Shown: positions 1 through 11,223, numbered from the stretch's first letter. The stretch: DNA of 64,000 nucleotides from Sycobia sp. Sy_11 (GCA_018907035.1 JACCIC010000278.1:250001-314000); one strand, 5' to 3'. The notes: generated by a model from the letters alone, not told the origin. Translations and numbers: made by a program.

Positions 1-660
1 CTGCCTATTTTGAGGAATCATTCTCAAAATATATTTAGTTTTTCGACTCAGAGTCTGTGACTGTCAGGACCGAACGGAAACTTCACTAACTGCTCGTCCG
101 GTAATTTGTAGCTGCTCATTTTCTTTTTGCCGGTGTAAAAAGGCGAGTTCTCTTTTCGGCCTCTCGTATCTCGGCTGCAAAGTTCGGATCTAATAATTCC
201 GGAGATGTTTCCCTCGGTCTTTTTGTCTTCGTATCCTCATTCTTCTCCTTTTGCCTATTGGACTACTGTGATAATGTTGCCGATGAAGAGCAGGATGATG
301 AAAATGAAGTCGACGAAGATAATGATGACGATGACGATGATGACGACGACGACGACGATAATGATGGCAAAGAGAGGATTTTGACCTCTCTTCTTTCCGA
401 TTTATTGTCGTCTTCCTTTATCAAATCGATCAAGTCGATTTCCTGCTGATTACGGATTGCCGCCTTCTTCTTTAATCTTCTACAGTCAGAGAATTTTATC
501 CTTTGCAAACCGAGGGCGACTAGCCAGTTGCGCTGATGGTGTGGCGATTCGTGATCGTGTTGGTCGTCTGTTAGTTGGTTCCACATTTTCGATGGCTCTC
601 ATAGTTGCTGCTACAACTTCCTTGAGTGTTTCATTGAATATTTTCTAGTAGCGTGCAGGC
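1..660 (-). pseudogene. Possible Gypsy gag N-terminal fragment with an acidic trinucleotide tract
   Basis: Read on the minus strand, the stretch below about 640 gives a gag-like peptide (NETLKEVVAATMRAIENVEP, followed by Arg/Ser-rich residues) and then loses frame. At about 293-366 lies a GAY-type trinucleotide run that reads as poly-Asp/Glu on plus and poly-Ser on minus, so the peptides there are low-complexity artefacts. The fragment lies beyond the mariner at 901-2179 from the minus-strand Gypsy pol at 2182-4850 and could belong to it or to a second copy. Assignment to gag is inference from composition and context; no zinc knuckle is visible here. Confidence 0.3.
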
Positions 661-900
661 TCGACGAATTTCTTATTTATATCTTATATCCCTATTTGTA
701 AACAAATCGCGATCTTTCGAACATTCTATTTCGCTTTCGTAGATTACATGTATAAACATTTGGCTTTATTATATACTTATAATCGAATTACGATCGCTTG
801 ATATAAAAATTTTTAATTCTGACCGAAAATTCCAATTTTAAAATTTTATTTTAGTAAATTTACCTTTACTCGGGTTTGCTTGTACGAGAGTGGATTGATA

Positions 901-2179
901 AGTTTCCGGCCTGACCGAAAAAACAACGTTTTTAAGAATTTTGTTTTATTTCTCAACATAATCTTCTCCAAGGCTGATAGATTTCTCGTAGCGGTGTTCT
1001 AGTGTAGTAATGCCATCTCTATAGACTGATTCGTCAAGTTCCTCAAAATACCCCTTTACAGCTTCGTTGTAAATTTTTTCTTAATAAATTACTTCTTCAT
1101 TGTCCGCAAATCTCTTACCACCATTTTTCGAGGTTAGGAAACAGACAATAGTCACTCGGGGCTACTTCTGAAGAATAGGAAGGGTGCGGCATCAATTCAA
1201 ACTTCAGATCGTCGATTTTAGCCATCGCAACGATTGACGTGTTCGCTGGTGCGTTATCGCGATGACACAAGATATTTTTCTTCATCAGATGAGGTCTTTT
1301 AATTTTCTCTTCGTGGCTCAAACATTGCAATAAGTATGCGTAGTATTGACCAGTGATAGTTTTATCCTTTTCAAGGTAATCAATGTATATAATACCTCTT
1401 GCATCCCAAAAAACAGTAGCCATAACCTTGTTCGCCGAAAAATTGTTTTTGCCTTCTTTGGAGTTGGTTCCAACCACTTGGTCCAAACCACTGTTTAGAG
1501 TGCTATTTGGTTTCAGGAGTGTAGTGGTGGACCCAAGTTTCGTCAACGGTTACAAAAAGACGCAAAAAATTCTCTTGGATTATGCTTATACAACGCCCAA
1601 TTGGCGGTAGAACTGTTCTTATGAATCGATTTTTGGTCGACTGTTAGCCAACGCGGTACCCGTCTTGCACAGAGCTTTTCCATATACAAATGTTGGTACA
1701 AAATATTTTGTACACGTTCATATGATATCTTACAGGTCTCAAATATCTAACGCACTTTTCATCTGCGGTTTTTCAGCACTATTTGATGGATTTTTTCGAT
1801 CACATCTGGAGTTGTGACCTCAATGGGGCGTCCTGAGCGAGGCTCATCAGATGTGGTCACACGACCCTTTTTGAACTCGGAAATCCACTATTTAACGGTT
1901 GAATATGATTGGGAGGATGTCCATAGTGTTGCGTCTATCTCTTCTTTAATTTCTTTCAGCGTTATCCCCTTCAAATTAAAGTATTTGATGACAGCATGAT
2001 TTTCCAGCTTTTCCATTTTTATGAAAAACACAGAGGCGTCTTGTTCAGCGTGCTCTCAAACCTAAAGTAACATGGACTATCGGACTGAAACTATAGCTAC
2101 AAGCTATCTAAGGATGGTACTATCTAGCTCCACCTCAAGGTAGGCCTAGTGGCGCCATTTCTCGGTCAGGCCGGAAGCT
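901..2179 (-). mobile_element. Full-length mariner element with terminal inverted repeats
   Basis: The element is bounded by matching inverted ends: AGTTTCCGGCCTGACCGA at the left, and the same with one change (AGCTTCC...) on the minus strand at the right. Both ends abut a TA dinucleotide (899-900 and 2180-2181), the normal mariner target duplication. The length of 1279 bp is typical of a complete mariner. It lies inside older minus-strand Gypsy sequence, so it is a later insertion. The transposase it carries is described separately. Confidence 0.9.
946..2016 (-). pseudogene. Mariner transposase (broken)
   Basis: A DDE/D transposase that would cut and paste the surrounding element. The start Met (codon 2016-2014) opens a mariner N-terminus (MEKLENHAVIKYFNLKG), and the reading ends at a stop at 946-948; the total span is close to the family's usual 345 residues. 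The helix-turn-helix region is at 2016-1750. The catalytic domain follows with VDETWVHHY near 1540 (first Asp), CHRDNAP near 1250 (second Asp) and APSDYCLF near 1150 (third Asp), so the D,D34D triad is still legible. It is dead: an amber stop at 1888-1890, a frame change near 1500, another near 1115 and a stop near 1083. The small number of lesions suggests a moderately young insertion. Confidence 0.88.
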
Positions 2180-2181
2180 TA

Positions 2182-3890
2182 TTAATTGGCACTCGTAAAG
2201 TCGGATTCAGACAAATCCTTTATCACTTCCTGCTGTAGTCGCCACCTTATCCTTTGTCTTTCTCTTCGTATGGTTCCTCTCCATTCTTGTCTCTTGCGTT
2301 GTGCTGCTGGCGATCTTCTATGAAATAGTATTCCATAGCCTATAAGGGTGATCGCTTCCAAACAAAGACTACATCTGTCATGCATCGGTGATGGAAACGC
2401 ATCTACGTAGGAGTATTTTCCCAAATCTTGATCAAATTGTAGTTATCAGTGATGCTGTGCTTATAAAAACTCTTGTATGCCACCCATACTACTCGATGGG
2501 CAAACTTACTTCGTTCCAAAAATTGGTGGTAGAGTTCCAACTCAACAGGATGGCGTTCCATAGTTGACTGGATCTGGCTTATTTACCGTATTTCTATTCA
2601 GTTTCAAAGCCGAAAATTATCTGATTTTTCATCTAATTTTTCATCTTGCTTTTTTGCATTTCGCTAATATGTATATGTTTAATTTCCCCCTTTTTATCGT
2701 CTTTTCGTCTCCTAATCGTCTAATTCTTCTCACTATATGTTAATCGTATATTACGAGAGAAATTTTACGTGTTACGATAAGTGGTCCTTCGTATTTTGGC
2801 GCTAATTTTGCGTTGAATACTGCGTGTTTATTCGATAATTTCTCCAATACTAGGCATCCATATACGTCGTCTAACGTCATAATAATATTTCTGTTTTTGG
2901 AAATTTCGTACTAATTGTATTTTTGAGAAGTCCAATGTACCTTGTATTCATTGTATCCTATTTTTATTATTTAATTGTCTTAGGTCGTTGTTTTCTTTAA
3001 TTTACACTCCTGGTGGACGTAATTTGCGATCCAAATTTAAATAAGCAAGTGTATATCCAGTTGATTCGCTAGGATCGATATTTTATGCGAAAGATAATCC
3101 TGGTATGAATCAATCCCATGATCGCTGATTTTCACCTACATATTCTGAAATCATTGTCTTGATCACGTGATTCGCTTGTTCTACTGGGTTACGCTGTGGT
3201 GTGTACAGTGGTGAACGTCCATGTGCGATTTTAGATTTTTCTAATAATGTTAAAAATCCTTACTTAAATTGTCGTCCATTAACCGATATTAGAATGTTGG
3301 AACATCCATGACGTAAGATTATCTGTTCTCTTACAGCATTTGTCACAGTTTCTCCAGTGGCTTTACGAAGTGGTCGTAATTCTATCCACTTTGTCATGCT
3401 ATCTTGTATAACTAAGAGCCACATATTCGGTTTTTTCGAACGAAGTAATGGTCCAATTAGATCAATAGATACAATGTCCCAAGGTTATTTGATTTGCGCT
3501 GTCTGCATCATAACTGCAGGTATTTGTTTTGATACATTATATTTCTGGCATATATCACGATTTCGGACGTATCTTGTAGCCATTCTAAACATTTCAGCCC
3601 AACAAAATAGTTTTGCTAGGCGTGCAAGTGTTTTTGCCACGTTTAGATGTTCAGCTTTAGGGTCATAATGCTTGTTTTCTAATAGGTCATTTTGTTCTTC
3701 ATTTTGTTCATATTCTCTATTGTGTTGCATCATCTATTTCATTCAAGTCAAGTGTATGTGATATGTGTTTGTGAGGCTTATTATTCTCTATACAATAATC
3801 CGGATGATTTCCCGGATCGGCTTTGACGGCTGATATACATTTCATATACCAGTCTTCTTCGGGTTTGTTTAGACTACACAGTTCTATATG
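2182..3890 (-). pseudogene. Gypsy integrase and polyprotein tail (Gypsy copy 1)
   Basis: Continuation of the minus-strand pol that begins near 4850. An integrase N-terminal part reads around 3733-3485, and the core around 3490-3235 contains IDLIGPL and TKWIELRPLRKA-like segments of a Gypsy DDE integrase. A C-terminal segment near 2890-2780 reads FNAKLAPKYEGP, typical of Gypsy integrase C-termini. The last part (2424-2182) is a basic tail containing CSLCLEAITL, then many Arg/Gln residues and an end near SEsDFTSAN. Many stops and frameshifts split it, so no functional protein is expected. The mariner at 901-2179 sits directly after the tail. Integrase assignment is firm; the role of the basic tail is unknown. 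Confidence 0.65.
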
Positions 3891-4440
3891 TTGGCGAGAT
3901 AGTGTGTCGACGAGCAGATTATGGTTGCCTGGTCGATACTTAATTTCGAAGTCGTATTGACTGAGGTTGAGAGTCCATCTAGCCCAACGTCCCGACGGGT
4001 TTTCTATTTTTTTAACCAGTTTACAGACTTACGATCGGTCAGTAAAATAAAATGGTAACCTTTAAGATAATCTCGCAACTTCCAGATGCCCCACTTAACG
4101 GCCAGATACTCGAGCTCCGTTGCATAATAAGTTTTTTTCTGCTGGTGTGAGTGTGCGACTGGCATACATAATTATACGTTCGGTTTCTTCGTATGATTTC
4201 GTAAGGACGGCTCCTTCGGTGCTTGCATTCGTTTATAATATAAATGGCTTCTCCCTGTCTGGACAAGTAAGAATTGGTGCATTTCTTAATAAATTTTTTA
4301 TTTCATCAAATGTTTTTTCTTGTACTTCTCCCTATTCCCATTTAGCTTTTTCTTTAGTAGCTTATGTAGAGGAGTTGCAACATATAATATTCTTTAAAAA
4401 TCGGCTATACCATGAGATTAATCCCATGAATTGCTGCATT
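3890..4440 (-). pseudogene. Gypsy RNase H domain (Gypsy copy 1)
   Basis: Minus-strand translation gives the RNase H end of a Gypsy pol: KNPSGRWARWTLNLSQYDFE and YRPGNHNLLVDTLSR, matching the conserved segment in which GRLARW is followed by PG.xNxxADxLSR. RNase H would degrade the RNA strand during reverse transcription. It sits between the reverse transcriptase (4447-4850) and the integrase (below 3890), the standard Gypsy order. Several frameshifts and stops interrupt it. Confidence 0.65.
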
Positions 4441-4446
4441 TACTAT

Positions 4447-4850
4447 TTATAAATTTGCAGTTGCTGAAGTTTTTTCAAGATCTGTATGCAGACCATATTT
4501 ATCTACTATATGACCTAGATATTTTAATTGGGAACGGACAAAGTTGCACTTTTCAAAATTTGGTTTCAGTTTGGCGTTTTTTAAGCGCTGAAAGACTGTT
4601 AAAATTTTTAATTGGTCGTTGAATGTTTTGGAAATAATGACAATATCATCTAAATATGCAAAAACATTTGGAGCCATTTCCGCGGTCAATATAAGTATCA
4701 CCTGATCCAATAATCGTTGTAAACTTGCAGGTGCGGAGTTTAGTCCAAAAGTATGAGGGTGAATTCGTAGAACCATTTGCCAGGAACGGTAAATGCAGTA
4801 ATCGGTCGGTTTTCTGGTGTAAGTGCTACTCGCCAGTAGCCACTCTTTAA
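4447..4850 (-). pseudogene. Gypsy reverse transcriptase fragment (Gypsy copy 1)
   Basis: Copies the element RNA into DNA in the parental family. The minus strand reads WRVALTPENRPITAFTVPG, then after a frame change GLNSAPASLQRLLDQ and FAYLDDIVIISKTF, with the catalytic YLDD intact, and ends with LKYLGHIVDKYGLHTD. These are the palm and thumb motifs of a Ty3/Gypsy reverse transcriptase. The upstream finger motifs, protease and gag are missing: the copy stops at a run of about 12 G residues (4850-4861), beyond which unrelated Mutator-like sequence begins. RNase H and integrase follow downstream on the same strand. Confidence 0.85.
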
Positions 4851-4861
4851 GGGGGGGGGGG

Positions 4862-5560
4862 TAAGATATTTCAACTTTTTTTGTTCATTTTTTTTATTTT
4901 TTTAAATGAATGCTTTATATCTTACGAATATTGTATCGAAAGTTAATCGGAGCAGAATTGCCAAAATTGTGAATATTTGAACATTCGTTGCTCTAAGTAG
5001 GATTTTTACATATTCGTAATTCTGCTTGACTCTTGGTGTGAACGGCAGGAAGCTGCAGCTTCAGATGCTCTAAACTCTTTTAAACACAGCTATACAACGC
5101 TTTCTATTGAAGTTTTTAGAGCTTCTAAAATCCATTTATGAGGACTTGAGTAAAGACGAACTCTTGCAGCGATGTCTTGGAGGTTTCACGCAAAATAATA
5201 ATGAGAGTCTCAATTAGCTAATCTGGAAAATCTCTCCAAAGTCAGTGAATAGCACCTCTACAATTGTTGAAATTGCAGCTAATGTAGTATGTACTTTCAA
5301 TGAAGGTTCCTTTGCTCTATTAGCCATTATGAAAAAGATACAAATCAGTACAGGGTCAAGTTGCCACGAATGGGCGCGACAAGTTGACGAGTTGCGAATA
5401 AATAAAGCAGAGGAACAAGCGTCATACGACAGTAAAGAATGAATAGTTTTACGTAGATAACTATAGAAAAATGCTTTTGACCATGTACATGAAAGCGTTT
5501 TGCTATATGGACCTTGTATTGACAATTCTATATGAACCTGAACGAATTATAACGTTTTAT
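4862..5560 (+). pseudogene. Mutator-like transposase fragment (copy A)
   Basis: From about 5140 the plus strand reads EDLSKDELLQRCLGGFTQNN, then NESLN, a stop, LIWKISPKSVNSTSTIVEIA, and on through FNEGSFALLAIMKKI. This matches the C-terminal part of a large animal family that I recall as the Mutator-like transposase domain (PF20700), where QRCLGG-TQN-NESxN-xxW-PK is hallmark. The in-frame stop is just upstream of the Met at 5245 and another follows at 5440. About 280 bp before the similarity (4862-5140) is AT-rich and probably 5' sequence of the same element. A second, longer relative lies at 23560-24740. The domain name is from memory; a profile search would settle it. Confidence 0.65.
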
Positions 5561-5696
5561 TGTGAATTATTTTTTAGTTTACAAAACTTTTGAGCTGTTG
5601 TTTCCTGAAAACTGTCAGCGTTACTTGAGGAAACATCTCCTTGGAAGAATACACTTTGGTTTTCGCGATTCCGATGATTCTGTGGTGCGTAATCGT
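5561..5696. other. Unassigned AT-rich gap
   Basis: Short stretch between the Mutator-like fragment and the plus-strand Gypsy copy. A minus-strand open frame overlaps it (5763-5557), but I recognise no motif in it. Confidence 0.3.
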
Positions 5697-5959
5697 GAAC
5701 ACCGCAAAATAAGTTTTTCTCGATGAGCCTCCGGAGATTCACTGTCATTCGCATAATTTTCAATATTTTTTAATCAAAATTTAGGAAAATATTGTTCAAA
5801 TGATACATTATTACATGCAAATTGTCTGAGTAATCCGGCTGTATCGGTGTCACGAGAAAAAATTCTTAAAAGCATGCCTGTTTTATACTTAATTAACCTT
5901 ACTCCCCTTAAATTAGTTGTAAGTAGTTATCTAGCTTCTCGCAACCTATCTAAAATTGT

Positions 5960-6186
5960 ATTAAGTTACGACGCGCCTCAGAGTGTCTACCTTCTTAACG
6001 TACGATATCATCCGTCGGATGGATACCCTTCTTCAATTACAAATAACGATTAATTTCGCCAAGACGAGCTGGCATACGCCTAGAAATATCGTAAGGCACT
6101 TTGTGATGCGTTGGAACAACGCGGTACAGGCAATCACTGCTCTAGCAGCAGTAAATAGGGTTGCTACGTTGGAGCAGAGACAGTGA
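5960..6186 (+). pseudogene. Gypsy protease C-terminal linker (copy 2)
   Basis: The plus strand reads SVYLLNVRYH and, in a second frame, INFAKTSWHTPRNIVRHFV followed by ITALAAVNRVATLEQRQ. The same string occurs in copy 5b at 43140-43363 and, on the minus strand, in copy 6 at 54339-54028, where the protease precedes it. This places it just after the aspartic protease and before reverse transcriptase. The active-site Asp-x-Gly is not present in this truncated copy. Confidence 0.6.
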
Positions 6187-6389
6187 TAGTAATAAAATCA
6201 GGTACTGAACCAACTGATACCAGGACAGACAGGGGCTCTCAGGCTTGTACAGATACTCCTAGATCATTTAGACGTGCAAAGCCACCGACCTATTAATGAA
6301 CGCCTCCACCGCATACCGGACAAACTGTTAAAGCAGTCCCACGAAGAAGTCGACAGTCTTCTTGCCAAGGGCACTATTGAACTTTCGGC

Positions 6390-6960
6390 AAGATGATTTG
6401 CATAGACTACAGGGTAGTTAACAAGGTAACGGCAAGATCAGGTTTTGCATAGACTACAAGGCAGTTAACAAGGTGACGATCAAGGTTGCATATCCTCTTC
6501 TTCACATGGACGTCCTACTGTATAATCTGCGTAACGTTCGTTATCTTTCTAAGATTGACTTCAGCCAGGCATATCACCAGATTCCTTTAGATGCCGCTAT
6601 TAAGGAAATAACTTTTCAGTCCCGCAAAAAGGGCTGTTTCAATATACCAGAATTCCATATGGGCTGACCAATGCCCCAGCCAGTTTCCAGCGCGGCATGA
6701 ATGTCGTGTTCGGACAGCAGTGGCAGCCGTGTGTATTTGTTTAAATGAAAGCTATTATTATCGCTATGAATACGTTCGAGGAACATACTCAGCAACTTAA
6801 TCAGGTTGGGCTTCAAATTAACAAGACAGAATCTGAGTTTTGTTTCGCGGACGTACGTTACCTGAGTTATATAGCGGAGAAAGATGGACTGCCTATGGAT
6901 CCCGATAAGCTAAAGCCCATTACAGAATATCCGGCCCGCGAATATGAAACAGCTGAGAAC
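6390..6960 (+). pseudogene. Gypsy reverse transcriptase (copy 2, broken)
   Basis: Motifs seen: CIDYRVVNKV then a local duplication CIDYKAVNKVTIKV, then LLHMDVLLYNLRNVRYLSKI, DFSQAYHQIPLDAAIKE, and a thumb segment QINKTESEFCFADVRYLSY. The segment that should carry YMDD has frameshifted (about 6730-6760 reads MKAIIIAMNTFEEHTQQL instead of a clean YMDDII). About 45 bp around 6399-6470 is repeated, so the CIDYR motif occurs twice. The protein cannot be active. Confidence 0.8.
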
Positions 6961-7079
6961 TTTTCTCGGCATGGTAGGGCGGTACGCCTGTTTCATAAAA
7001 TCTTTACCGGACGTAGAGGAACTGCTAAGCGAGCTACTACGAAAGAATGTGAGATGGCACTGGGACAATTCTCAGGAGG

Positions 7080-7420
7080 GCGCATTTAACTAACTGTGTA
7101 TCTTATTAATACAAGCTCCCGTATTAGCGCGCCCGTATATTCTTCAAACTGATACTAGACACTGATGCCAGACATGAACACCCTATCGCTTATGCGAGTA
7201 GGAGAAAGACTAAGACGGAGGTAAATTAGACGGTGACCGAGAATGAGTGACTCGCCGTACTCTGATCCGTAGAAAAATTTAACAGCTACCTGTTGGGAGA
7301 GGAATTCACGGTGATGACTGATCATAGTAGCCTAAAAATGTCTACACACGCTAAAAACGTCTGCGGGAAGATTAACAAGATGGGCCACGGTGCTGCAAGC
7401 CTATAATATGAAGATCATTC
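7080..7420 (+). pseudogene. Gypsy RNase H remnant (copy 2)
   Basis: The reading falls between reverse transcriptase and integrase and includes, in shifting frames, HPIAYASRRKTKTE, VTENE-LAVL, VEKFNSYLLGEEFTVMTDHS and RLTRWATVLQAYN. These are the standard segments of a Gypsy RNase H. Frameshifts and a TAG near 7228 break it. Copy 5b holds the same domain at 44170-44530. Confidence 0.65.
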
Positions 7421-7429
7421 ATAGAAATG

Positions 7430-8110
7430 GGTCACTGTACAAGGTGCCCGACGAGCTCTAATGTCTCTCTACCAGAGAAACATCGCCAAAAGGTACCATT
7501 ACCGCTATGGAGACAGTTAGTACAAGAAAAAACTAAGAGAAAGCCGAGATTGCCGAGAAAACATCCAGACTGGCGCATTAAAGGTAACATCCTCTTAAAA
7601 CATCGCCCGTATGTCTATGAGGGCCCAAGGAAGACGACCAGAAGATTACCATCTCTTGAAAAAACCGCGAGCGGTTAATGTCACAAAACGCTGAGATCCG
7701 AACATTTTCGTGTTGAAAAACGTCTCTCGAAATTACTACTGGCCAGAAATGAGACAAGATATCTATATCTACATCAAACATTGCCCAGAGTGTCAGCTAT
7801 ATAAAGTTTCACAGAGGGCACCCACCGCCCTAATGACGCACAGAAATGTGGAAGGGCCATGGACAAGCGTGATCACTAACATAATGGGTCCCTTTGCTGA
7901 TAGTAATGTTCAACACAGATATCTCTTGATCTTCGAAGATCTTCACCAAATACGTAGAACTTTGACGACTAGTAAAACAACAGCTCCACAAACTCGGAAT
8001 AATATAACAGCTGATAGCGCCATACCATACAAAGACGAATCTCTTAGAGCGGGTAAACCACACGTTGAAAGGTATGATCGCAATCTTCGTAAAAGACGAT
8101 GATAAAGACT
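7430..8110 (+). pseudogene. Gypsy integrase (copy 2, broken)
   Basis: After NGSLYKVPDEL the zinc-binding region reads LKNVSRNYYWPEMRQDIYIY and KHCPECQLYKVSQRAPTALM, with the paired Cys of the HHCC finger. The catalytic core starts with VEGPWTSVITNIMGPF, where the usual first Asp of TDIMGP is Asn (TNIMGP). The later core, with the second Asp and the Glu, is mostly deleted: the reading jumps from about 7970 to ITADSAIPYKDES at 8010. The sister copy (44876-45330) retains more of this part. Confidence 0.75.
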
Positions 8111-8890
8111 AGGACATACACCAACCGGCTTTCGCCATAAACATGTCTGTGCATGTAATTACACAAGCCTCGCCAGCCCTCTTAAGTTTCGGTAGAAACC
8201 TATGGGAGATTCCCAGGTACAGACATAAACGACCAATCACGTCAGCCATTAAGACCCGCTGAGTGGTTAAGTTAAATGAGAAAACTACCTGTTATTCATC
8301 AGATAGTCTGAAAAAATCTATGTGCAGCTAACAAGAAACAAACGTACTATTATAATAAAAACATAAGAGAAAGATCGTTTGAGGAAAACGATACGGTTTA
8401 TAGAAGGAACGACGTATTGTTATCAGGACCGAATAGATATGCAGCGAAACTAGTTCCAAAGTTTGTTGCGCCATGCCGAATCGCTTTTCCTAATTTTACA
8501 TCCTTTCACATGAAGATGCGGGGACTTGGGTGACACTATAGCCGTGATTTATAAGTCCGACAGCGGCGCGTCACATAAGACTGGACCATTGGAAGCGTCC
8601 CGTAGAGGTATAGTGATCCACCGTAACCCACGAGATGCGATCTCGTATTCGACAAGACAGCATATACGGTCCATTAGCGCCCTACCATACCGCCCGGGCC
8701 CAAAATGCCATAGGAGGGCAATACCGAAGCGATCACCGAAAGTCGGAAGGTCAGCGTCCATCGTCTACGTAAATACCCCCGAAGAAGGCGATGTCTGCCT
8801 CTACTGCGAAGGTTGCTGGGCAGTGAAGACGAGAAGGCGCAAGGCAAAGTAATAATCTCGACAAAATTCAAAGGAGATCACGCTCCTTAT
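8110..8890 (+). pseudogene. Integrase C-terminus and polyprotein tail of Gypsy copy 2
   Basis: Post-core sequence. At 8330-8520 the frames give NKKQTYYYNKNIRERSFEEN and GPNRYAAKLVPKFVAPCRI, the Gypsy integrase C-terminal segment. At 8526 an open reading begins (108 residues) with GDTIAVIYKSDSGASHKTG followed by PLEASRRGIVIHRNPRDA. This block recurs in copy 5b (45868-46060, plus) and copy 3 (11380-11224, minus), so it is a conserved tail of this Gypsy group. A second segment, IVYVNTPEEGDVCLY (8758-8810), resembles IVYVSRPEDGEVRLY in copy 4. The function of these tails is unknown. Confidence 0.6.
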
Positions 8891-9400
8891 GAAGAGGGTG
8901 CCTGTGCCGGTAATACGTCCCAAGTCTCCCTATCGTGCCCAGCTAATTCGACCAAAAGCCACAACGATGCCTAAAATTTCGAATACAAAAAGGGTTTTAA
9001 TCCTTTCAAAATACAGCAGCCAACAAATACAGCAAAAAAAACCAGCCCCGTCGCCAGCCTATATTGCACCGTCATGCAGTCAGCGATGGAAAATTCCGCT
9101 ATGGCAACGTCAAAGATCCCCGCGCTCGTGACGATGCCAATCACCCCCCAGAGAACTTCATAACTCGGAATTGCGGTAGGAGGCAGGCGACAGCAGGAAC
9201 CAGTCGCCAGTTGAAGGCGATAAGACGCCGCGGTAAATCTCCGAACAAGTGGCAGAGGAAGAAAAGGCGCTAGAAAAAGCCGAGCCCCTGACATTCTTGC
9301 CATCAACAACGTAAGAAACGACTGGGCAGACCCCGCAGGAGGTTACAGGAGCACGCGGCTAAAGCACACAACCGGTTCTGATCGTCATGCCGGGTGCTAA
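8889..9400 (+). other. Unrecognised basic coding-like segment after Gypsy copy 2
   Basis: A plus-strand open frame (8889-9131) reads VPVIRPKSPYRAQLIRPKAT and continues basic, with Lys/Arg/Pro-rich composition; a minus-strand frame of 112 residues (9309-8971) overlaps it. I do not recognise either. Position suggests the 3' part of Gypsy copy 2 rather than a host gene. Confidence 0.3.
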
Positions 9401-10430
9401 CGTCTACATAACGAAATAGATGGCTTAGAACACCGTCCAGCTGTTTCTTCTTTTTGTTCCCCTTTTTTCAGATACAGTTACCCTATATATTCTCCCATGT
9501 CGTCATACCGCGATACCAGCAAAGGTAGAAGAGTACACCGTTTAGGAGTTACTAGCGCGACGAAATAGGGCATGACACGGCAAATTCTAGTAAGAGTATA
9601 AAATATAAAAGAGAATACAATGGCTCCCAGTAAAAAGGCTACTGGCCAGGTTTCCCAACACTACCCCAATGATTGCTGAGATGAAAACAGTAAATACAGA
9701 AAAAAACCTCATTTCCAGCAAACTCCATTGCAGAAAGAGCTAATGCACCATGGAGAAGCTCCAGAAGATGTCCGAAGCTGGTCCCAAGCGAAGAGGAATG
9801 ACAAGCAGGAGTCACGCGTCACGAAGCATATCTAGACATTAGTTAGATAATAGATTATATTAGTTAAATTATAAGTTTCATGCCTTTATTACACATGTCT
9901 TAGTTTTAGTTTTAGCTACTCATTACAATATATACCCTATTCCTTTTCATATACAGTAACTGGCTAGGGTAGGTATTTATAGATATAGGCATCTTTTAGT
10001 TCTCAGCACAATTTTGTTTTCATTCATAGAAGTTATATACAGTACTGAGAAACTTCTGACACTATATCCCTTAGTACCAGCGCATATTTTTCAAATTTTT
10101 TTTCTTTTTATATATTCGAGTAAGATAGAAACCAGCCATACGCGCCAACGGACCTTAGATACAAATGGCACTAACAATTTATTTTTATAATTAGCCTAAG
10201 ATTTATTTAGAATTATATAGAGCTAACGATGACGACACCTGGAAACTACGATGGTCACAGTAAAAGGTATAGTTTTTCTTTTCTTTATTCTAAAAAACAT
10301 AACTATTTCATTTGAGCGGTTTCGTTATCCACCGTTTCGAATCCTTATCCCCAATAGTATGATTACCTGATGATTGCGAACACAGACGCGTGAATGACTA
10401 GATCAAGAATAAACGCGCCTCACACGTCGG
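9401..10430. other. Stretch without a recognisable gene
   Basis: About 1 kb, increasingly AT-rich from 9840. No domain, microsatellite or RNA gene was seen. It most likely holds 3' untranslated sequence of Gypsy copy 2. Confidence 0.4.
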
Positions 10431-11190
10431 TTTAGAAGGGGGAGTTTGTGACCGGCCATCTGTCGATCCGCAGTTGTGAAACCGAATGATCGCACCCGGA
10501 AACGAAAATGTGCGAAGTGCGAGCCGCGAGAGTGTACGACGGGCACGCATGAAGGAGAAAGTCACGAGGGGAATCGTTCTTCTCTTCTGACCTGCCGAGG
10601 GAGATTAGAGTTGTATTGAGAGGAGAAACATGAAAAAGATTCCGATTCTCTCTCTCGAGCCTGTCATGTACCGACGATATCCGCATCCCGGCCATCCCGA
10701 CGATGCACCTGTGTCTTCATCTGAGAAACCCCGCAGCCACGCAAGACTGAGCAAGCATCCTCACGGTCATTCAGGTTCGAACTCCGAAAGCCTATGGAGA
10801 GAAAAAGATAGAATGAATGAAGGAAGCTTTCGAGAGAGAGAAAGAAAGAGCAACAAGAAGACGAAGGCAGAGAAGAAAGTTCCGTGCTAGGTCCACTTCG
10901 CGTCGCGTTTCTCCCTTCTCCCTTCCTGCTGTGTCTATCATCTCCGGGGAACTCGCTCCATGGTATTTGTCGTCACCGCGCGAAGAACTGCCGTATGTAA
11001 CTTCGCGATACTGTATTAATAAACAAATGCTTGTATTGTAAATAAATTTTTGTTGTTCGCGAGATTATATTAATAAACGGTTGTTCGTTCTGAATAGAAG
11101 GGTTTCTGTTCCCTATTCCTCCTGTTTTCCAGATCCAGCGCCACCGACTCCACCAGAGATACCGAGGTAAGTAGCCCGTAAAATACGTGT
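10430..11190 (+). repeat. Probable plus-strand LTR-like block
   Basis: A GC-richer, CpG-rich block in AT-rich surroundings that ends in clustered AATAAA signals on the plus strand (around 11016-11046 and 11070), as an LTR R region would. It follows the plus-strand Gypsy copy 2. Open frames here (10630-10890; minus 10695-10432) are purine-rich and match no family I know. Exact LTR ends and a second LTR were not found, so this is inference. Confidence 0.35.
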
Positions 11191-11197
11191 TAATAAT

Positions 11198-11222
11198 AAT
11201 ATATATATATATATATATATAT
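11198..11222. repeat. (TA)n microsatellite
   Basis: Uninterrupted TA dinucleotides, directly next to the truncated 3' end of minus-strand Gypsy copy 3 at 11224. Confidence 0.95.
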
Positions 11223-11223
11223 T

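Larger units (their letters stand above)
5697..9400 (+). mobile_element. Plus-strand Gypsy retrotransposon, 5'-truncated (Gypsy copy 2)
   Basis: An internal fragment of a Ty3/Gypsy element with domains in order: end of protease (5960-6185), reverse transcriptase (6390-6960), RNase H (7080-7400), integrase (7430-8110) and C-terminal tail (8110-8890). A sister copy at 42880-46060 aligns from the very start, including the non-coding leader at 5697-5960. Gag and the protease active site are absent. Many stops and frameshifts make it non-autonomous. The similar 5' limit of both copies is discussed under findings. Confidence 0.8.

Noticed and set aside
258..449. Small acidic protein (poly-Asp) on the plus strand
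   Set aside because: Produced by a GAY trinucleotide repeat; the opposite strand gives poly-Ser. No independent support for a gene.
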